Shown here piece by piece: positions 7,664 through 16,022 of a stretch of 64,000 nucleotides of DNA (positions are counted from its first letter, which is position 1; each line of letters starts with the position of its first letter). The position numbers and the translations under genes were made by a program. Source of the stretch: Mycolicibacterium xanthum. GTDB taxonomy: Bacteria > Actinomycetota > Actinomycetes > Mycobacteriales > Mycobacteriaceae. Under the pieces are notes generated by a model, which ran no database searches, was not told the DNA's origin, and saw only the letters and a list, made by a program, of their open reading frames with translations. The stretch covers positions 248,001-312,000 of the forward strand of contig NZ_JAIFZS010000008.1 in assembly GCF_019710635.1 (NCBI RefSeq), written 5' to 3'.

Positions 7664-9195
7664 CCGGCTCGACGGCGCTCAACGCCGCCCGGCGGTCCGA
7701 GGAGCTCGCGCGCCTCGCCGACACGGGCAGCGTCGACGTCGTCGTCATCGGCGGCGGGATCACCGGAACGGGCATCGCACTCGACGCGGTGACCCGGGGA
7801 CTGTCGGTCGTGCTCGTCGAGAGGCACGACCTGGCCTTCGGCACCAGCCGGTGGAGCTCCAAGCTCGTCCACGGCGGGCTGCGCTATCTGGCCGGCGGGC
7901 ATGTCGGCATCGCCCGGCGCAGCGCCGTCGAGCGCGGCATCCTGATGACCCGCAACGCACCGCACCTGGTGCACGCCATGGCCCAGCTCGTCCCGCTGTT
8001 CGCCGAGCTCGGCACGCCGTCGCGGGCGCTGGTCCGGGTGGGGTTCGCCGCGGGGGACGGCCTGCGCAGGCTCGCGGGCACGTCGGCGGCCACGCTGCCG
8101 CGCTCGCGCCGGATCGATGCCGAGCGGGCGATCGCGCTGGCGCCGACCGTGCGCCGCGACGGCCTCGACGGCGCCCTGCTGGCCTACGACGGACAGCTGG
8201 TCGACGACGCCCGGTTGGTAGTCGCGGTGGCCCGGACAGCGGCACAGCACGGCGCGACGATCCTCACCCGGGTGGCGGCCTCGGCCGCGACGGGGAAGTC
8301 GGTCGCGCTGACCGACACCCTGACCGGAGAGCCGCTGACGGTGTCGGCGCGCGCGGTGATCAACGCCGCCGGGGTGTGGGCCGGTGAGGTCGACGACTCC
8401 ATTCGGGTGCGGCCCAGCCGTGGCACCCATCTGGTGTTCGACGCGGCAACATTCGGCAATCCCACCGCGGCGCTGACGATTCCGATCCCGGGGGAGATCA
8501 ACCGCTTCGTCTTCGCGATGCCCGAGCAACTCGGCCGCGTCTACCTCGGGCTGACCGACGAGGACGCCCCCGGACCGATCCCCGACGTTCCGCAACCGAC
8601 CCAGGGCGAGATCACCTTCCTGCTCGACACGGTCAACACCGCACTGGACGTCGCGCTCGGTCCCGACGACGTGATCGGGTCCTACGCGGGGCTGCGGCCC
8701 CTGGTCGACATCGCGGGGGCGGGGCGATCGGCCGACGTCTCGCGGGAGCACGCCGTCGTCGAGTCGCCGTCCGGGGTGATCAGCGTGATCGGCGGCAAGC
8801 TCACCGAGTACCGGTACATGGCCGAGGACACGCTGGACCGCGCCGTGCAGTGGCGGGGGCTGACCGCGGGTGGCTGCCGCACCCGCAACCTGCCGCTGGT
8901 CGGTGCGCCGGCGAATCCCGTTGCGACACTGCGCTCCCCGGAGCAGTTGCCGGGATCGCTGGTGGCGCGCTACGGCGCCGAGGCGCCCAATGTGATCGCG
9001 CGGGCGAGCGGTGAACGCCCCACCGATCCGGTCGGCGACGGAATCGACGTGACCCGTGCCGAGTTCGAGTACGCCGTCACCCACGAGGGGGCGCTGACGG
9101 TCGACGACATCCTGGACCGGCGCACCCGTATCGGGCTGGTGCCCGCCGACCGCGCGGCAGCCGAACCCGCGGCCCGCGAGGTGATTTCGGTGTAG
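7660..9195 (+). CDS. glpD: FAD-dependent glycerol-3-phosphate dehydrogenase
   Basis: A 511-residue enzyme that oxidises sn-glycerol 3-phosphate to dihydroxyacetone phosphate and passes electrons to the quinone pool at the membrane. The FAD dinucleotide fold is GGGITGTG at residues 31-38, followed by the GlpD signature SSKLVHGGLRYL; length matches GlpD1 of mycobacteria. The GTG start overlaps the TetR stop in a GTGA overlap. With the neighbouring lipid kinase and AGPS-like enzyme this is a glycerolipid-oriented neighbourhood. The last seven codons and the stop are the left arm of a 21-bp perfect inverted repeat, so the coding end also acts as the transcript end. Confidence 0.93.
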   Translation: MTGSTALNAARRSEELARLADTGSVDVVVIGGGITGTGIALDAVTRGLSVVLVERHDLAFGTSRWSSKLVHGGLRYLAGGHVGIARRSAVERGILMTRNAPHLVHAMAQLVPLFAELGTPSRALVRVGFAAGDGLRRLAGTSAATLPRSRRIDAERAIALAPTVRRDGLDGALLAYDGQLVDDARLVVAVARTAAQHGATILTRVAASAATGKSVALTDTLTGEPLTVSARAVINAAGVWAGEVDDSIRVRPSRGTHLVFDAATFGNPTAALTIPIPGEINRFVFAMPEQLGRVYLGLTDEDAPGPIPDVPQPTQGEITFLLDTVNTALDVALGPDDVIGSYAGLRPLVDIAGAGRSADVSREHAVVESPSGVISVIGGKLTEYRYMAEDTLDRAVQWRGLTAGGCRTRNLPLVGAPANPVATLRSPEQLPGSLVARYGAEAPNVIARASGERPTDPVGDGIDVTRAEFEYAVTHEGALTVDDILDRRTRIGLVPADRAAAEPAAREVISV

Positions 9196-9233
9196 TTCGT
9201 CACGCTGCGTGGGACGAACTACACCGAAATCAC
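9181..9233. terminator. Perfect 21-bp inverted repeat between convergent glpD and accD6
   Basis: The arms 9181-9201 and 9213-9233 are exact reverse complements, with an 11-base loop. The left arm contains the last glpD codons and its TAG; accD6 ends 4 bases beyond the right arm. No T-run follows, so it would be a bidirectional terminator of the type lacking a U-tract, or an RNA-end protecting hairpin. Confidence 0.85.
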
Positions 9234-9236
9234 AAC

Positions 9237-10658
9237 TTACAGCGGGATGTTCTTGTGCCGGCCGCGCCGCGTGGGCGCTTCGGCCAGCGCCTGGGTCAGC
9301 TTGGACCGGGTGTGGGCCGGGTCGATCTTCTCGTCGACCACGCCGAGCTCGATCGCCGAGTCGACACCGCCGGCGATCCTCTCGTGCTCGATGGCCAGCT
9401 CCTCGTGCAGCGCTTCGCGCTCGTGGTCGGGCGCGGCGGCCAGCTTCTTCTTGTGCAGGATGCCGACCGCGGCCTTGGCGCCCATCACGGCGACCTCGGC
9501 CTCCGGCCAGGCGAACACCTTGGTGGCGTTCAGCGACCGCGAGTTCATCGCGATGTAGGCGCCGCCGTAGATCTTGCGGGTGACCAGCGTGACCCGGGGC
9601 ACGGTGGACTCGCCGAATGCGTGCAGCAGCTTGGCGCCGCGGCGCACCACGCCGCCCCACTCCTGGTCCACGCCCGGCAGATACCCCGGCACGTCGACGA
9701 CGACCACCAGCGGGATGCCGAACGCGTTGCACAGCCGCACGAACCGGGCCGCCTTCTCCGCGCTCTCGGAGTTCAGGCAGCCGCCCAGTCGCAGCGGGTT
9801 GTTGGCGATCACGCCGACGCTGCGCCCGGCCAGCCGGCCCAGGCCGACCACGATCGACGGCGCCCACTTGGCCTGGAACTCCTCGAACGGGGTGTCCGCG
9901 TCCAGCAGCGCCTCGACGATCGGGTGCACGTCGTAGGCGCGTCGCGCCGACTCCGGCAGCAGGGCCTTGAGGTCGGTGTCGCCGGCCTCGGCCTTGCTGC
10001 GGTCGAAGTGGCCCTGCTGGGAGAACAGGCAGACCAGGCGACGCCCGCGGTCGTAGGCGTCGAGCTCGTCGTCGGCGACGATGTGGCACACGCCGGACTT
10101 CTTGTGGTGGGTGTCCGGGCCGCCCAGCGAGGCCATGTCGACGTCCTCGCCGGTGACGCTGCGCACCACGTCCGGGCCGGTCACGAAGATCCGGCCCTCG
10201 GGCGCCATCACGACGACGTCGGTCAGTGCGGGGCCGTAGGCGGCGCCGCCGGCGGCGAAGCCGACCACCACGGAGATCTGCGGGATGAAGCCGGAGGCGC
10301 GGATCATCGCCTCGAACACCAGGCCGACGGCGTGCAGTGCGCGCACCCCCTCGGCCAGCCGGGCGCCGCCGGAGTGCCAGATGCCGACGATCGGGCTCTG
10401 CTCGTTGATCGCGATGTCGTAGGCGTTGACGATGTGCGCGCATCCCTCGACGCCCATGGCGCCGCCCATCACCGTGCCGTCGGTGCAGAACGCGATGGTG
10501 CGCACCCCGTTGACGGTGCCGGCGGCGGCCAGGATGCCGGAGCGGTCCCGCTCGTGCAGCAACTCGACGGAGCCGTCGTCGAAGAACGTCTTCAGGCGCA
10601 GCAGCGGATCACGGGGATCCAGGGATTCGGCGGCGGCCTCGGGAGCCATGGTCGTCAT
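9237..10658 (-). CDS. accD6: Acetyl/propionyl-CoA carboxylase carboxyltransferase beta subunit AccD6
   Basis: A 473-residue carboxyltransferase that moves CO2 from biotin (on an AccA3-type subunit) to acetyl-CoA, giving malonyl-CoA for FAS-II. The crotonase-like double fold shows the oxyanion-forming stretches MGGAMG, GFAAGGAAYGP and the C-terminal KIYGGAYIAM motif. The length equals, from memory, that of M. tuberculosis AccD6. The ATG at 10658 has a strong AGGAGG site (complement of 10667-10672) eight bases upstream; a second ATG three codons later is less well placed. It is the last gene of the fabD-acpM-kasA-kasB-accD6 run, with a 59-base gap that could hold an internal promoter. Confidence 0.94.
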   Translation of the reverse strand: MTTMAPEAAAESLDPRDPLLRLKTFFDDGSVELLHERDRSGILAAAGTVNGVRTIAFCTDGTVMGGAMGVEGCAHIVNAYDIAINEQSPIVGIWHSGGARLAEGVRALHAVGLVFEAMIRASGFIPQISVVVGFAAGGAAYGPALTDVVVMAPEGRIFVTGPDVVRSVTGEDVDMASLGGPDTHHKKSGVCHIVADDELDAYDRGRRLVCLFSQQGHFDRSKAEAGDTDLKALLPESARRAYDVHPIVEALLDADTPFEEFQAKWAPSIVVGLGRLAGRSVGVIANNPLRLGGCLNSESAEKAARFVRLCNAFGIPLVVVVDVPGYLPGVDQEWGGVVRRGAKLLHAFGESTVPRVTLVTRKIYGGAYIAMNSRSLNATKVFAWPEAEVAVMGAKAAVGILHKKKLAAAPDHEREALHEELAIEHERIAGGVDSAIELGVVDEKIDPAHTRSKLTQALAEAPTRRGRHKNIPL

Positions 10659-10717
10659 CGATAAAACCTCCTGTGACGGGTCGAATGTCGGCTTGCGCCC
10701 TCGAGAAGTGTTTGTGG

Positions 10718-11971
10718 TCAGTACTTCCCGAAGGCGAGCGCGACATTGTGCCCACCGAATCCGAACGAATTGTTTACTGCGTACTCGTAATTTCCGGGCC
10801 GAGGTCCGCCTGCGACGACGTCGAGGTCGATCTCGGGATCCAGGTTCTTGAGGTTCAGCGTCGGCGGGATGATGCCGTCCCGCAACGCCTGCACGGTGAG
10901 GATGGACTCCACCGCGCCGACCGCGCCGACCGAGTGGCCCAGCGCGGACTTCGGGGCGTACACCGCGGGGCGGTGTCCCTTCATCGCGTTGTTGATCGCC
11001 TGGCCCTCGGCCACGTCGCCGACGCTGGTGCCGGTGGCGTGCGCGTTGACGTGGTCGATGTCGGTGGGCTGCAGGCCGGCCAACTGGATGGCACGCGTCA
11101 TCGCGTAGCCGGCTCGCTGGCCGTTGGGGTCGGGCGCCACCATGTGGAAACCGTCGGAGGTGATGCTGGCGCCCATCAGGCGGGCTATCGGCTTGGCGCC
11201 GCGGGCCTTGGCATGCTCCGCGGTCTCGATGACCATCAGTGCGCCGGCCTCGCCGAACACGAAGCCGTCGCGGTCCCTGTCGAACGGACGGCAGGCCCCG
11301 GCGGGGTCGTCGTTGTTGGTCGACATCACGATGCGCATCTGCGCGAATCCGGCGATCGGCACCGCCTCGATGCGCTGCTCGACGCCACCGCAGATCGCGA
11401 TGTCGGCCTCCCCGAGCACGATGTTGCGCCACGCCTGGGCGATGCCCTCCGAGCCGGAGGCGCACGCCGAAACCGGGGTGACGACCCCGGCCTTGGCGTG
11501 CCGCTCCAGGCCGACGACCGCGGACGGGCCGTTGGGCATGTACATCTGCACGGCCAGCGGGGAGACCGCCTTGATGCCGCGCTCCCGCATGCCGTCGTAG
11601 GCGAACACCAGCGCCTCGGCGCCGCCGAGGCCGGTCCCGATCGACACCAGCAACCGCTCGGTGTCGACCTCGGGGTTTCCGGCGTTCTCCCACACCCGTC
11701 GGCCGAGGATCGTGGACATCTTCTGCGGATACGACATCCGCCGGTTCTCGACCTTGGTCAGCTGGGAATCGAACTCCTCGAGCAGATGACCGCCGATGCG
11801 CACCGGAAGGTCGAACTCCTCGACGAACGGGTCGTCCAGTTTGCGGATCCCGCTCTTCCCCTCCAGCAGCGCACTCCACGTCCCCTCCGCGGAGGGGGCC
11901 ACACTGGTGGTCATCGCGATGCCGGTGACGACGATGTCCGGCAAACCGTTACCTGTTGTCGGCGAAGCCAT
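10718..11971 (-). CDS. kasB: Beta-ketoacyl-ACP synthase KasB
   Basis: A 417-residue condensing enzyme of FAS-II that carries out the later elongation of meromycolate chains on AcpM with malonyl-AcpM. The catalytic cysteine is C170 in SACASG; the two histidines lie in NAHATGT and in LGHS, next to the lysine of KSALGHS. The start at 11971 (ATG) aligns exactly with the 20-residue lead-in of M. tuberculosis KasB; a GTG at 12001 would add ten residues. The signature [23 protein letters not shown] region separates it from KasA. It lies 36 bases after kasA in the same operon. Confidence 0.93.
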   Translation of the reverse strand: MASPTTGNGLPDIVVTGIAMTTSVAPSAEGTWSALLEGKSGIRKLDDPFVEEFDLPVRIGGHLLEEFDSQLTKVENRRMSYPQKMSTILGRRVWENAGNPEVDTERLLVSIGTGLGGAEALVFAYDGMRERGIKAVSPLAVQMYMPNGPSAVVGLERHAKAGVVTPVSACASGSEGIAQAWRNIVLGEADIAICGGVEQRIEAVPIAGFAQMRIVMSTNNDDPAGACRPFDRDRDGFVFGEAGALMVIETAEHAKARGAKPIARLMGASITSDGFHMVAPDPNGQRAGYAMTRAIQLAGLQPTDIDHVNAHATGTSVGDVAEGQAINNAMKGHRPAVYAPKSALGHSVGAVGAVESILTVQALRDGIIPPTLNLKNLDPEIDLDVVAGGPRPGNYEYAVNNSFGFGGHNVALAFGKY

Positions 11972-12007
11972 GCTGAGCCGCGCGTCCTTTCCCCGTGTCA
12001 CTAACCT

Positions 12008-13258
12008 CTAGTAGCGGCCGAACGCCAGAGCGACATTGTGACCGCCGAAACCGAACGAATTGTTGATGGCGTACGAATAATCGCCGTATCGAGGCTCACC
12101 CGCGACGACATCGAGATCGATCTCGGGGTCGGGCGTCTCGTAGTTCAGCGTGGGCGGGATGACCCCGTCCCGCAGCGCCAGCACCGTCAGCACCGACTCC
12201 AGGGCACCGACCGCACCGATCGAGTGACCCAGCGCCGACTTCGGTGCGTAGACAGCGGCTTCCTGGCAGCCGGCCACCCGGATGGCGTTCGCCTCGGCGG
12301 TGTCGCCGATCGGCGTCGCCGTACCGTGTGCGTTGACGTGGTCGATGTCCTTGGACTCCAGCCCCGCGGTCTCCATCGCCCGCTTCATCGCCTGGCCGGC
12401 ACGCATGCCGTCCGGGGCCGGGGCCACCATGTGATAGGCGTCCGACGTGATGCCCGCGCCCATCAGGCGGGCCAGCGGCTTGGCGCCGCGGGCCTTGGCA
12501 TGCTCCTCGGTCTCGATGATCATCAGCGCACCGGCCTCGCCGAACACGAAGCCGTCCCGGTTCTTGTCGAACGGCCGGGATGCGCCCGCGGGATCGTCGT
12601 TGCGGGTCGACATGGCGCGCATCATCGAGAACGCCGCGATCGGCAGCGCCTCGATGCCGCCTTCCACACCGCCGCAGACGGCGAAGTCGGCGTCACCCAT
12701 GACGATCTGGCGCCAGGCGTGCGCGATCGCCTCCGACCCGGACGAGCAGGCCGACACCGGGGTGATCACCCCGGCGCGGGCGCCCAGCTCCAGGCCGGCG
12801 ACGGCGGCGGCGCCGTTGGGCATGATCATCTGGACGGCCAGCGGCGACACCTTGCGGGGGCCGCCCTCGTTCATCGCGTCGTAGGTCTCGACGATCTTCT
12901 CGCCGCCACCCAGGCCGGTGCCGATCACCACGGCGAACCGGTCCGGGTCGACCTCGGGCTTGCCCGCGTTCTCCCACAGCCGGCCGGACAGCAGCTTCGA
13001 CATCCGCTGCACGTAGGACATCCGGCGCATGTCCAGCCGGGACATGTGGTCGTCGACGTTGTCGACCAGGTGACCGCCGATACGGACCGGCAGGTCCCAC
13101 TTGTCGACGAACTCGTCGGTGAGGACGCGGATGCCGCTTTCTCCTGCCAGCAGGCCCTTCCACGTGCTCTCGATGTCCGCGGCGAGCGCCGTGGTGGCCT
13201 CGACCGCGGTCACCACGACGCTCGGGAAACCGCCGTTAGCAGTGGAAGGTCTGGTCAC
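12008..13258 (-). CDS. kasA: Beta-ketoacyl-ACP synthase KasA
   Basis: A 416-residue FAS-II condensing enzyme, the same length as M. tuberculosis KasA. It catalyses early elongation of C16-C26 acyl-AcpM with malonyl-AcpM and is the target of thiolactomycin. Catalytic residues are C171 in SACSSG and histidines in NAHGTATP and KSALGHS. The GTG start overlaps the acpM stop as GTGA, which couples translation of the two partners. KasA and KasB next to each other are clear paralogues from an old duplication; about two-thirds of residues look identical by eye. Confidence 0.95.
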   Translation of the reverse strand: MTRPSTANGGFPSVVVTAVEATTALAADIESTWKGLLAGESGIRVLTDEFVDKWDLPVRIGGHLVDNVDDHMSRLDMRRMSYVQRMSKLLSGRLWENAGKPEVDPDRFAVVIGTGLGGGEKIVETYDAMNEGGPRKVSPLAVQMIMPNGAAAVAGLELGARAGVITPVSACSSGSEAIAHAWRQIVMGDADFAVCGGVEGGIEALPIAAFSMMRAMSTRNDDPAGASRPFDKNRDGFVFGEAGALMIIETEEHAKARGAKPLARLMGAGITSDAYHMVAPAPDGMRAGQAMKRAMETAGLESKDIDHVNAHGTATPIGDTAEANAIRVAGCQEAAVYAPKSALGHSIGAVGALESVLTVLALRDGVIPPTLNYETPDPEIDLDVVAGEPRYGDYSYAINNSFGFGGHNVALAFGRY

Positions 13259-13554
13259 GCGTCGCCCTGGATCTGGGCGCGGATGGCCGCGGCGGCCTCG
13301 GGGTTCTCTTCCTCGAGCTTCTGGATGTAGGAGACGACGTCACCGACGGTGCGGAGGCCGGCGAGGTCCTCGTCGGGGATCTTCACGCCATACTTGTCCT
13401 CGGTCTGCACCGCGATCTCGACCATCGACAGCGAGTCGATGTCCAGGTCGTCGACGAACGACTTCTCGGGAGTCACCTCAGAGGGCTCGATACCGGTGAC
13501 CTCTTCGATGATCTCGGCGAGGCCGGCGATGATTTCTTCCTGACTGGCGGCCAC
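13255..13554 (-). CDS. acpM: Meromycolate extension acyl carrier protein AcpM
   Basis: A 99-residue acyl carrier protein that carries growing meromycolate chains through FAS-II. The phosphopantetheine attachment serine is S41 in DIDSLSMVE. The GTG start at 13554 has AAGGAG five bases upstream (complement of 13560-13565). Mycobacterial AcpM carries a C-terminal tail beyond the usual ACP length; here the tail ([19 protein letters not shown]) is shorter than in the 115-residue M. tuberculosis protein, as in fast growers. An open frame on this strand extends upstream but is not supported by a start or codon pattern. Confidence 0.94.
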   Translation of the reverse strand: MAASQEEIIAGLAEIIEEVTGIEPSEVTPEKSFVDDLDIDSLSMVEIAVQTEDKYGVKIPDEDLAGLRTVGDVVSYIQKLEEENPEAAAAIRAQIQGDA

Positions 13555-13619
13555 AGTGGCTCCTTCTATCTCTTTGTTGGGTGTTGCTACGGATCGTGCG
13601 TGGGTTGGATATGTACTTG

Positions 13620-14564
13620 TCAGCCGGCCGGGGTGCGGAGCGCGTCCGCAAGCCCGTCCAGGTCGGCGGGGGACTTGACGGCGTGCGTCGGCACCCCCTT
13701 GAGCTCGCGCTTGGCGATCCCGGTGAGCGTCCCGGCGGGCGGGAACTCGACGATTCGCGAGACCCCGAGGTCGCGCATCGTGGCGGAGCACAGGTCCCAG
13801 CGCACCGGGCGGGTCATCTGCGCCACCAGCTTGGTCATCGCGTCGGCGGCCGACGAGACCGGACGGCCGTCGGCGTTGGACAGCAGGGTGACCGTCGGCT
13901 CCGCCGGGTCGACCCGGTCGGCGACGGTGGCGTAGCCCTCCAGCGCGGAGGCCATGTAGTGGGTGTGGAACGCGCCGGCGGTGGCCAGCTGGCGCACCCG
14001 CGCCCGGGCCGGTGGGTCCTCGGCGAGCTTCTCCAGCGCCGCGAGCGCACCCGCGGCGACGATCTGCCCGGCCGCGTTGCGGTTGGCGGGTACCAGATCG
14101 AGGGCCTCGAGCCGGGCCAGCACCTCGGCCTCGTCGCCGCCGAGCAGCGCGGCCATCCCGGTCGGCTCCAATGCGCACGCCTTGGCCATCTCGGCGCCGC
14201 GGGTGGCGGCCAGCGAGACGGCCTCGTCGGCGGAGATGACGCCCGCGATCGCGTAGGCGGCGATCTCGCCGACCGAGTGTCCGGCGGCGACGATCTTCTC
14301 GTCTCCGGTCAGGATCCCGCGGGCGGTGAGCTCCTCGTGGGCCAGCAGGGTCGCGGCCACGACGAGCGGCTGGGTCACCGCGGTGTCGGTGATCTCCTCG
14401 GCGGTGGCGGTGGTGCCGAGGCGGGCCAGATCCAGGCCGCTGATCTCGGACCACGCGGCCAACCGCTCGGTCGCTCCGGGCAGCTCGACCCAGTCGGCGA
14501 GCATGCCGGAGGTCTGCGAACCCTGTCCGGGCGCAAGCAAGGCGAGCACAGTCTGCTGAGGCAC
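13620..14564 (-). CDS. fabD: Malonyl-CoA:ACP transacylase FabD
   Basis: A 314-residue acyltransferase that loads malonate from malonyl-CoA onto AcpM. It has the GQGSQ oxyanion motif near residue 13, the nucleophile elbow GHSVGE with S97, and the active-site histidine in AFHTHYM (H200). The GTG at 14564 is the start; 65 bases separate its stop from acpM. It is the first gene of the FAS-II operon, preceded by a 128-base region that is AT-rich compared with its surroundings and where the regulator MabR would be expected to act. Confidence 0.93.
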   Translation of the reverse strand: MPQQTVLALLAPGQGSQTSGMLADWVELPGATERLAAWSEISGLDLARLGTTATAEEITDTAVTQPLVVAATLLAHEELTARGILTGDEKIVAAGHSVGEIAAYAIAGVISADEAVSLAATRGAEMAKACALEPTGMAALLGGDEAEVLARLEALDLVPANRNAAGQIVAAGALAALEKLAEDPPARARVRQLATAGAFHTHYMASALEGYATVADRVDPAEPTVTLLSNADGRPVSSAADAMTKLVAQMTRPVRWDLCSATMRDLGVSRIVEFPPAGTLTGIAKRELKGVPTHAVKSPADLDGLADALRTPAG

Positions 14565-14692
14565 GTCTCTAAGAGAACATTGTGAAGACGGTTTTGCGCG
14601 GTGTAAGAGATTATGAACCTTGTCTTATGTTTTTGTAGACATCCCACAAATCCGCATGTGATGCGATGTCATCGATACCCCGCCGCAACAAG
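14565..14692 (-). promoter_or_regulatory. FAS-II operon promoter region, AT-rich
   Basis: These 128 bp separate mabR from fabD on the minus strand and are clearly richer in A/T than the flanks. Minus-strand elements include CATAAT (complement of 14610-14615), a possible -10, and several TTTT/ACAAA blocks around 14625-14655. In M. tuberculosis MabR binds this interval; the exact site here was not identified. Confidence 0.5.
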
Positions 14693-15982
14693 TCACGGTC
14701 GCGCAGACGGCGCAGATGTGACCGGTATAACACCGGTGACCTGCCACGATCCGGCCGTCTGGGGGACCGGATGATGGGTCTGTCGGGACAGTCGGCAGAC
14801 GGTGGAGGCCACCCGCAGCACGTAGGCGTCGCGCGGGACGGTGGGATCTCGGCCGGTGAAGTCGGCGATCCGCTTGAGCCGGTAGCGGACCGTATTTGGA
14901 TGAACCACCAATTTGCGTGCGCAGGCCTCGATGGCGCCCCCGGAGTCCAGGAACGCGTCCAGGGTGTCGGTCAGCGCCGGACCGGCGTCCGACAAGGGCC
15001 GCATCACCTCGGCCTCCAGCGCCGCCGCGGCGGTCGCATCGCCCAGCAGGGCCCGCTCAGGCAGCAGTTCGCGCGCGAGTACCGGCCGGGGCGCCCCGGC
15101 CCATCCGGCGACGGCGTTCATTCCGGCGATCGCCTCGGTCGCGCTGCGGTGCGCGGCTCCGAGCGCGGGTGCGGTCGGGCCGATCACCACGGGCCCGTCG
15201 GCGAACACCGTCATCAGGTCGGCCAGGAACCGCTCGGTCGGTGACAGTCCGCCGGAGACGACGGTCACCAGCCAGGTGCCGTGCACGTCGGACAGCGCGG
15301 CCCGGCCGTTGCGGTTGGCGACGTCGTGGACGTCCTCGCTGGCGAAATCGGCGCGGCCCGGCCGTGGCGTCCCGACGATGACGGTGGCCGGCGCGGTCGC
15401 GTCCCAGTTCAGCGCGGCGGCCTGGGACTGAAGCTCGGGGCCGATGTCGCCGCGCACCACCGCGTCTACCAGGTTGGCCTCCATCCGGGTGTCCCACGCC
15501 CCGCGGGCCTCGGCCTGGTCGGCGTACGCGGTGGCCGCGGCGAACGCGAGGTCGCGGCTGTAGCGCAGGATCCCCGCCGTGAGCGCGGTGAGCTGCTCCT
15601 CCGAGCGGGCCAGCAGCGGAACGACCTCCTCGAAGAACTCCATCGTGACGCGGACCATCTCCACCGACTGGCGCAGGGCGATGCGCCGGCGCAGATCCTG
15701 GGGCACCACCTCGAACGCCTGCGCGGTGTAGCTGACGTCGCTGTCGGGTTCGCGCATCCACTCGACGAAGTTCATCACCGCGGTCTGGACGACCAGCTGC
15801 ACACTGGCCCGCTGAGAGGCCTCCAGGTCGGAGAAGAACGGCAGCCGGTCCTCCAGGACGTGCACCGCCTCGGTGGCCAATCGGCCCGAGTACTGCTTGA
15901 GTCGGCGCAGCACCGATTCCGGGACGTTCTCCAGAACCTCAACGGTGGATCGCGGCGGGACGAACCGATTGTTGTCGGGCAT
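14693..15982 (-). CDS. mabR: PucR/CdaR-type transcriptional regulator MabR (Rv2242-like)
   Basis: A 429-residue regulator. The N-terminal two-thirds is the conserved RsbU/CdaR-like sensing part, and the C-terminal PucR helix-turn-helix contains KLVVHPNTVRYRLKRIADFTGRD. In M. tuberculosis the homologue MabR controls the FAS-II operon and responds to long-chain acyl-CoA; that role is inferred here from the identical position directly upstream of fabD on the same strand. aceE lies 40 bases beyond on the other side. The ATG at 15982 gives the conserved opening MPDNNRFVPP. Confidence 0.88.
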   Translation of the reverse strand: MPDNNRFVPPRSTVEVLENVPESVLRRLKQYSGRLATEAVHVLEDRLPFFSDLEASQRASVQLVVQTAVMNFVEWMREPDSDVSYTAQAFEVVPQDLRRRIALRQSVEMVRVTMEFFEEVVPLLARSEEQLTALTAGILRYSRDLAFAAATAYADQAEARGAWDTRMEANLVDAVVRGDIGPELQSQAAALNWDATAPATVIVGTPRPGRADFASEDVHDVANRNGRAALSDVHGTWLVTVVSGGLSPTERFLADLMTVFADGPVVIGPTAPALGAAHRSATEAIAGMNAVAGWAGAPRPVLARELLPERALLGDATAAAALEAEVMRPLSDAGPALTDTLDAFLDSGGAIEACARKLVVHPNTVRYRLKRIADFTGRDPTVPRDAYVLRVASTVCRLSRQTHHPVPQTAGSWQVTGVIPVTSAPSARP

Positions 15983-16022
15983 CCCTAAAAGCTACGCCAA
16001 CTTTCTGGCGAAACCCTCCAAA

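Noticed and set aside
10659-10717. Separate small gene between kasB and accD6
   Set aside because: Only 59 bases, containing the accD6 ribosome site; no open frame fits.
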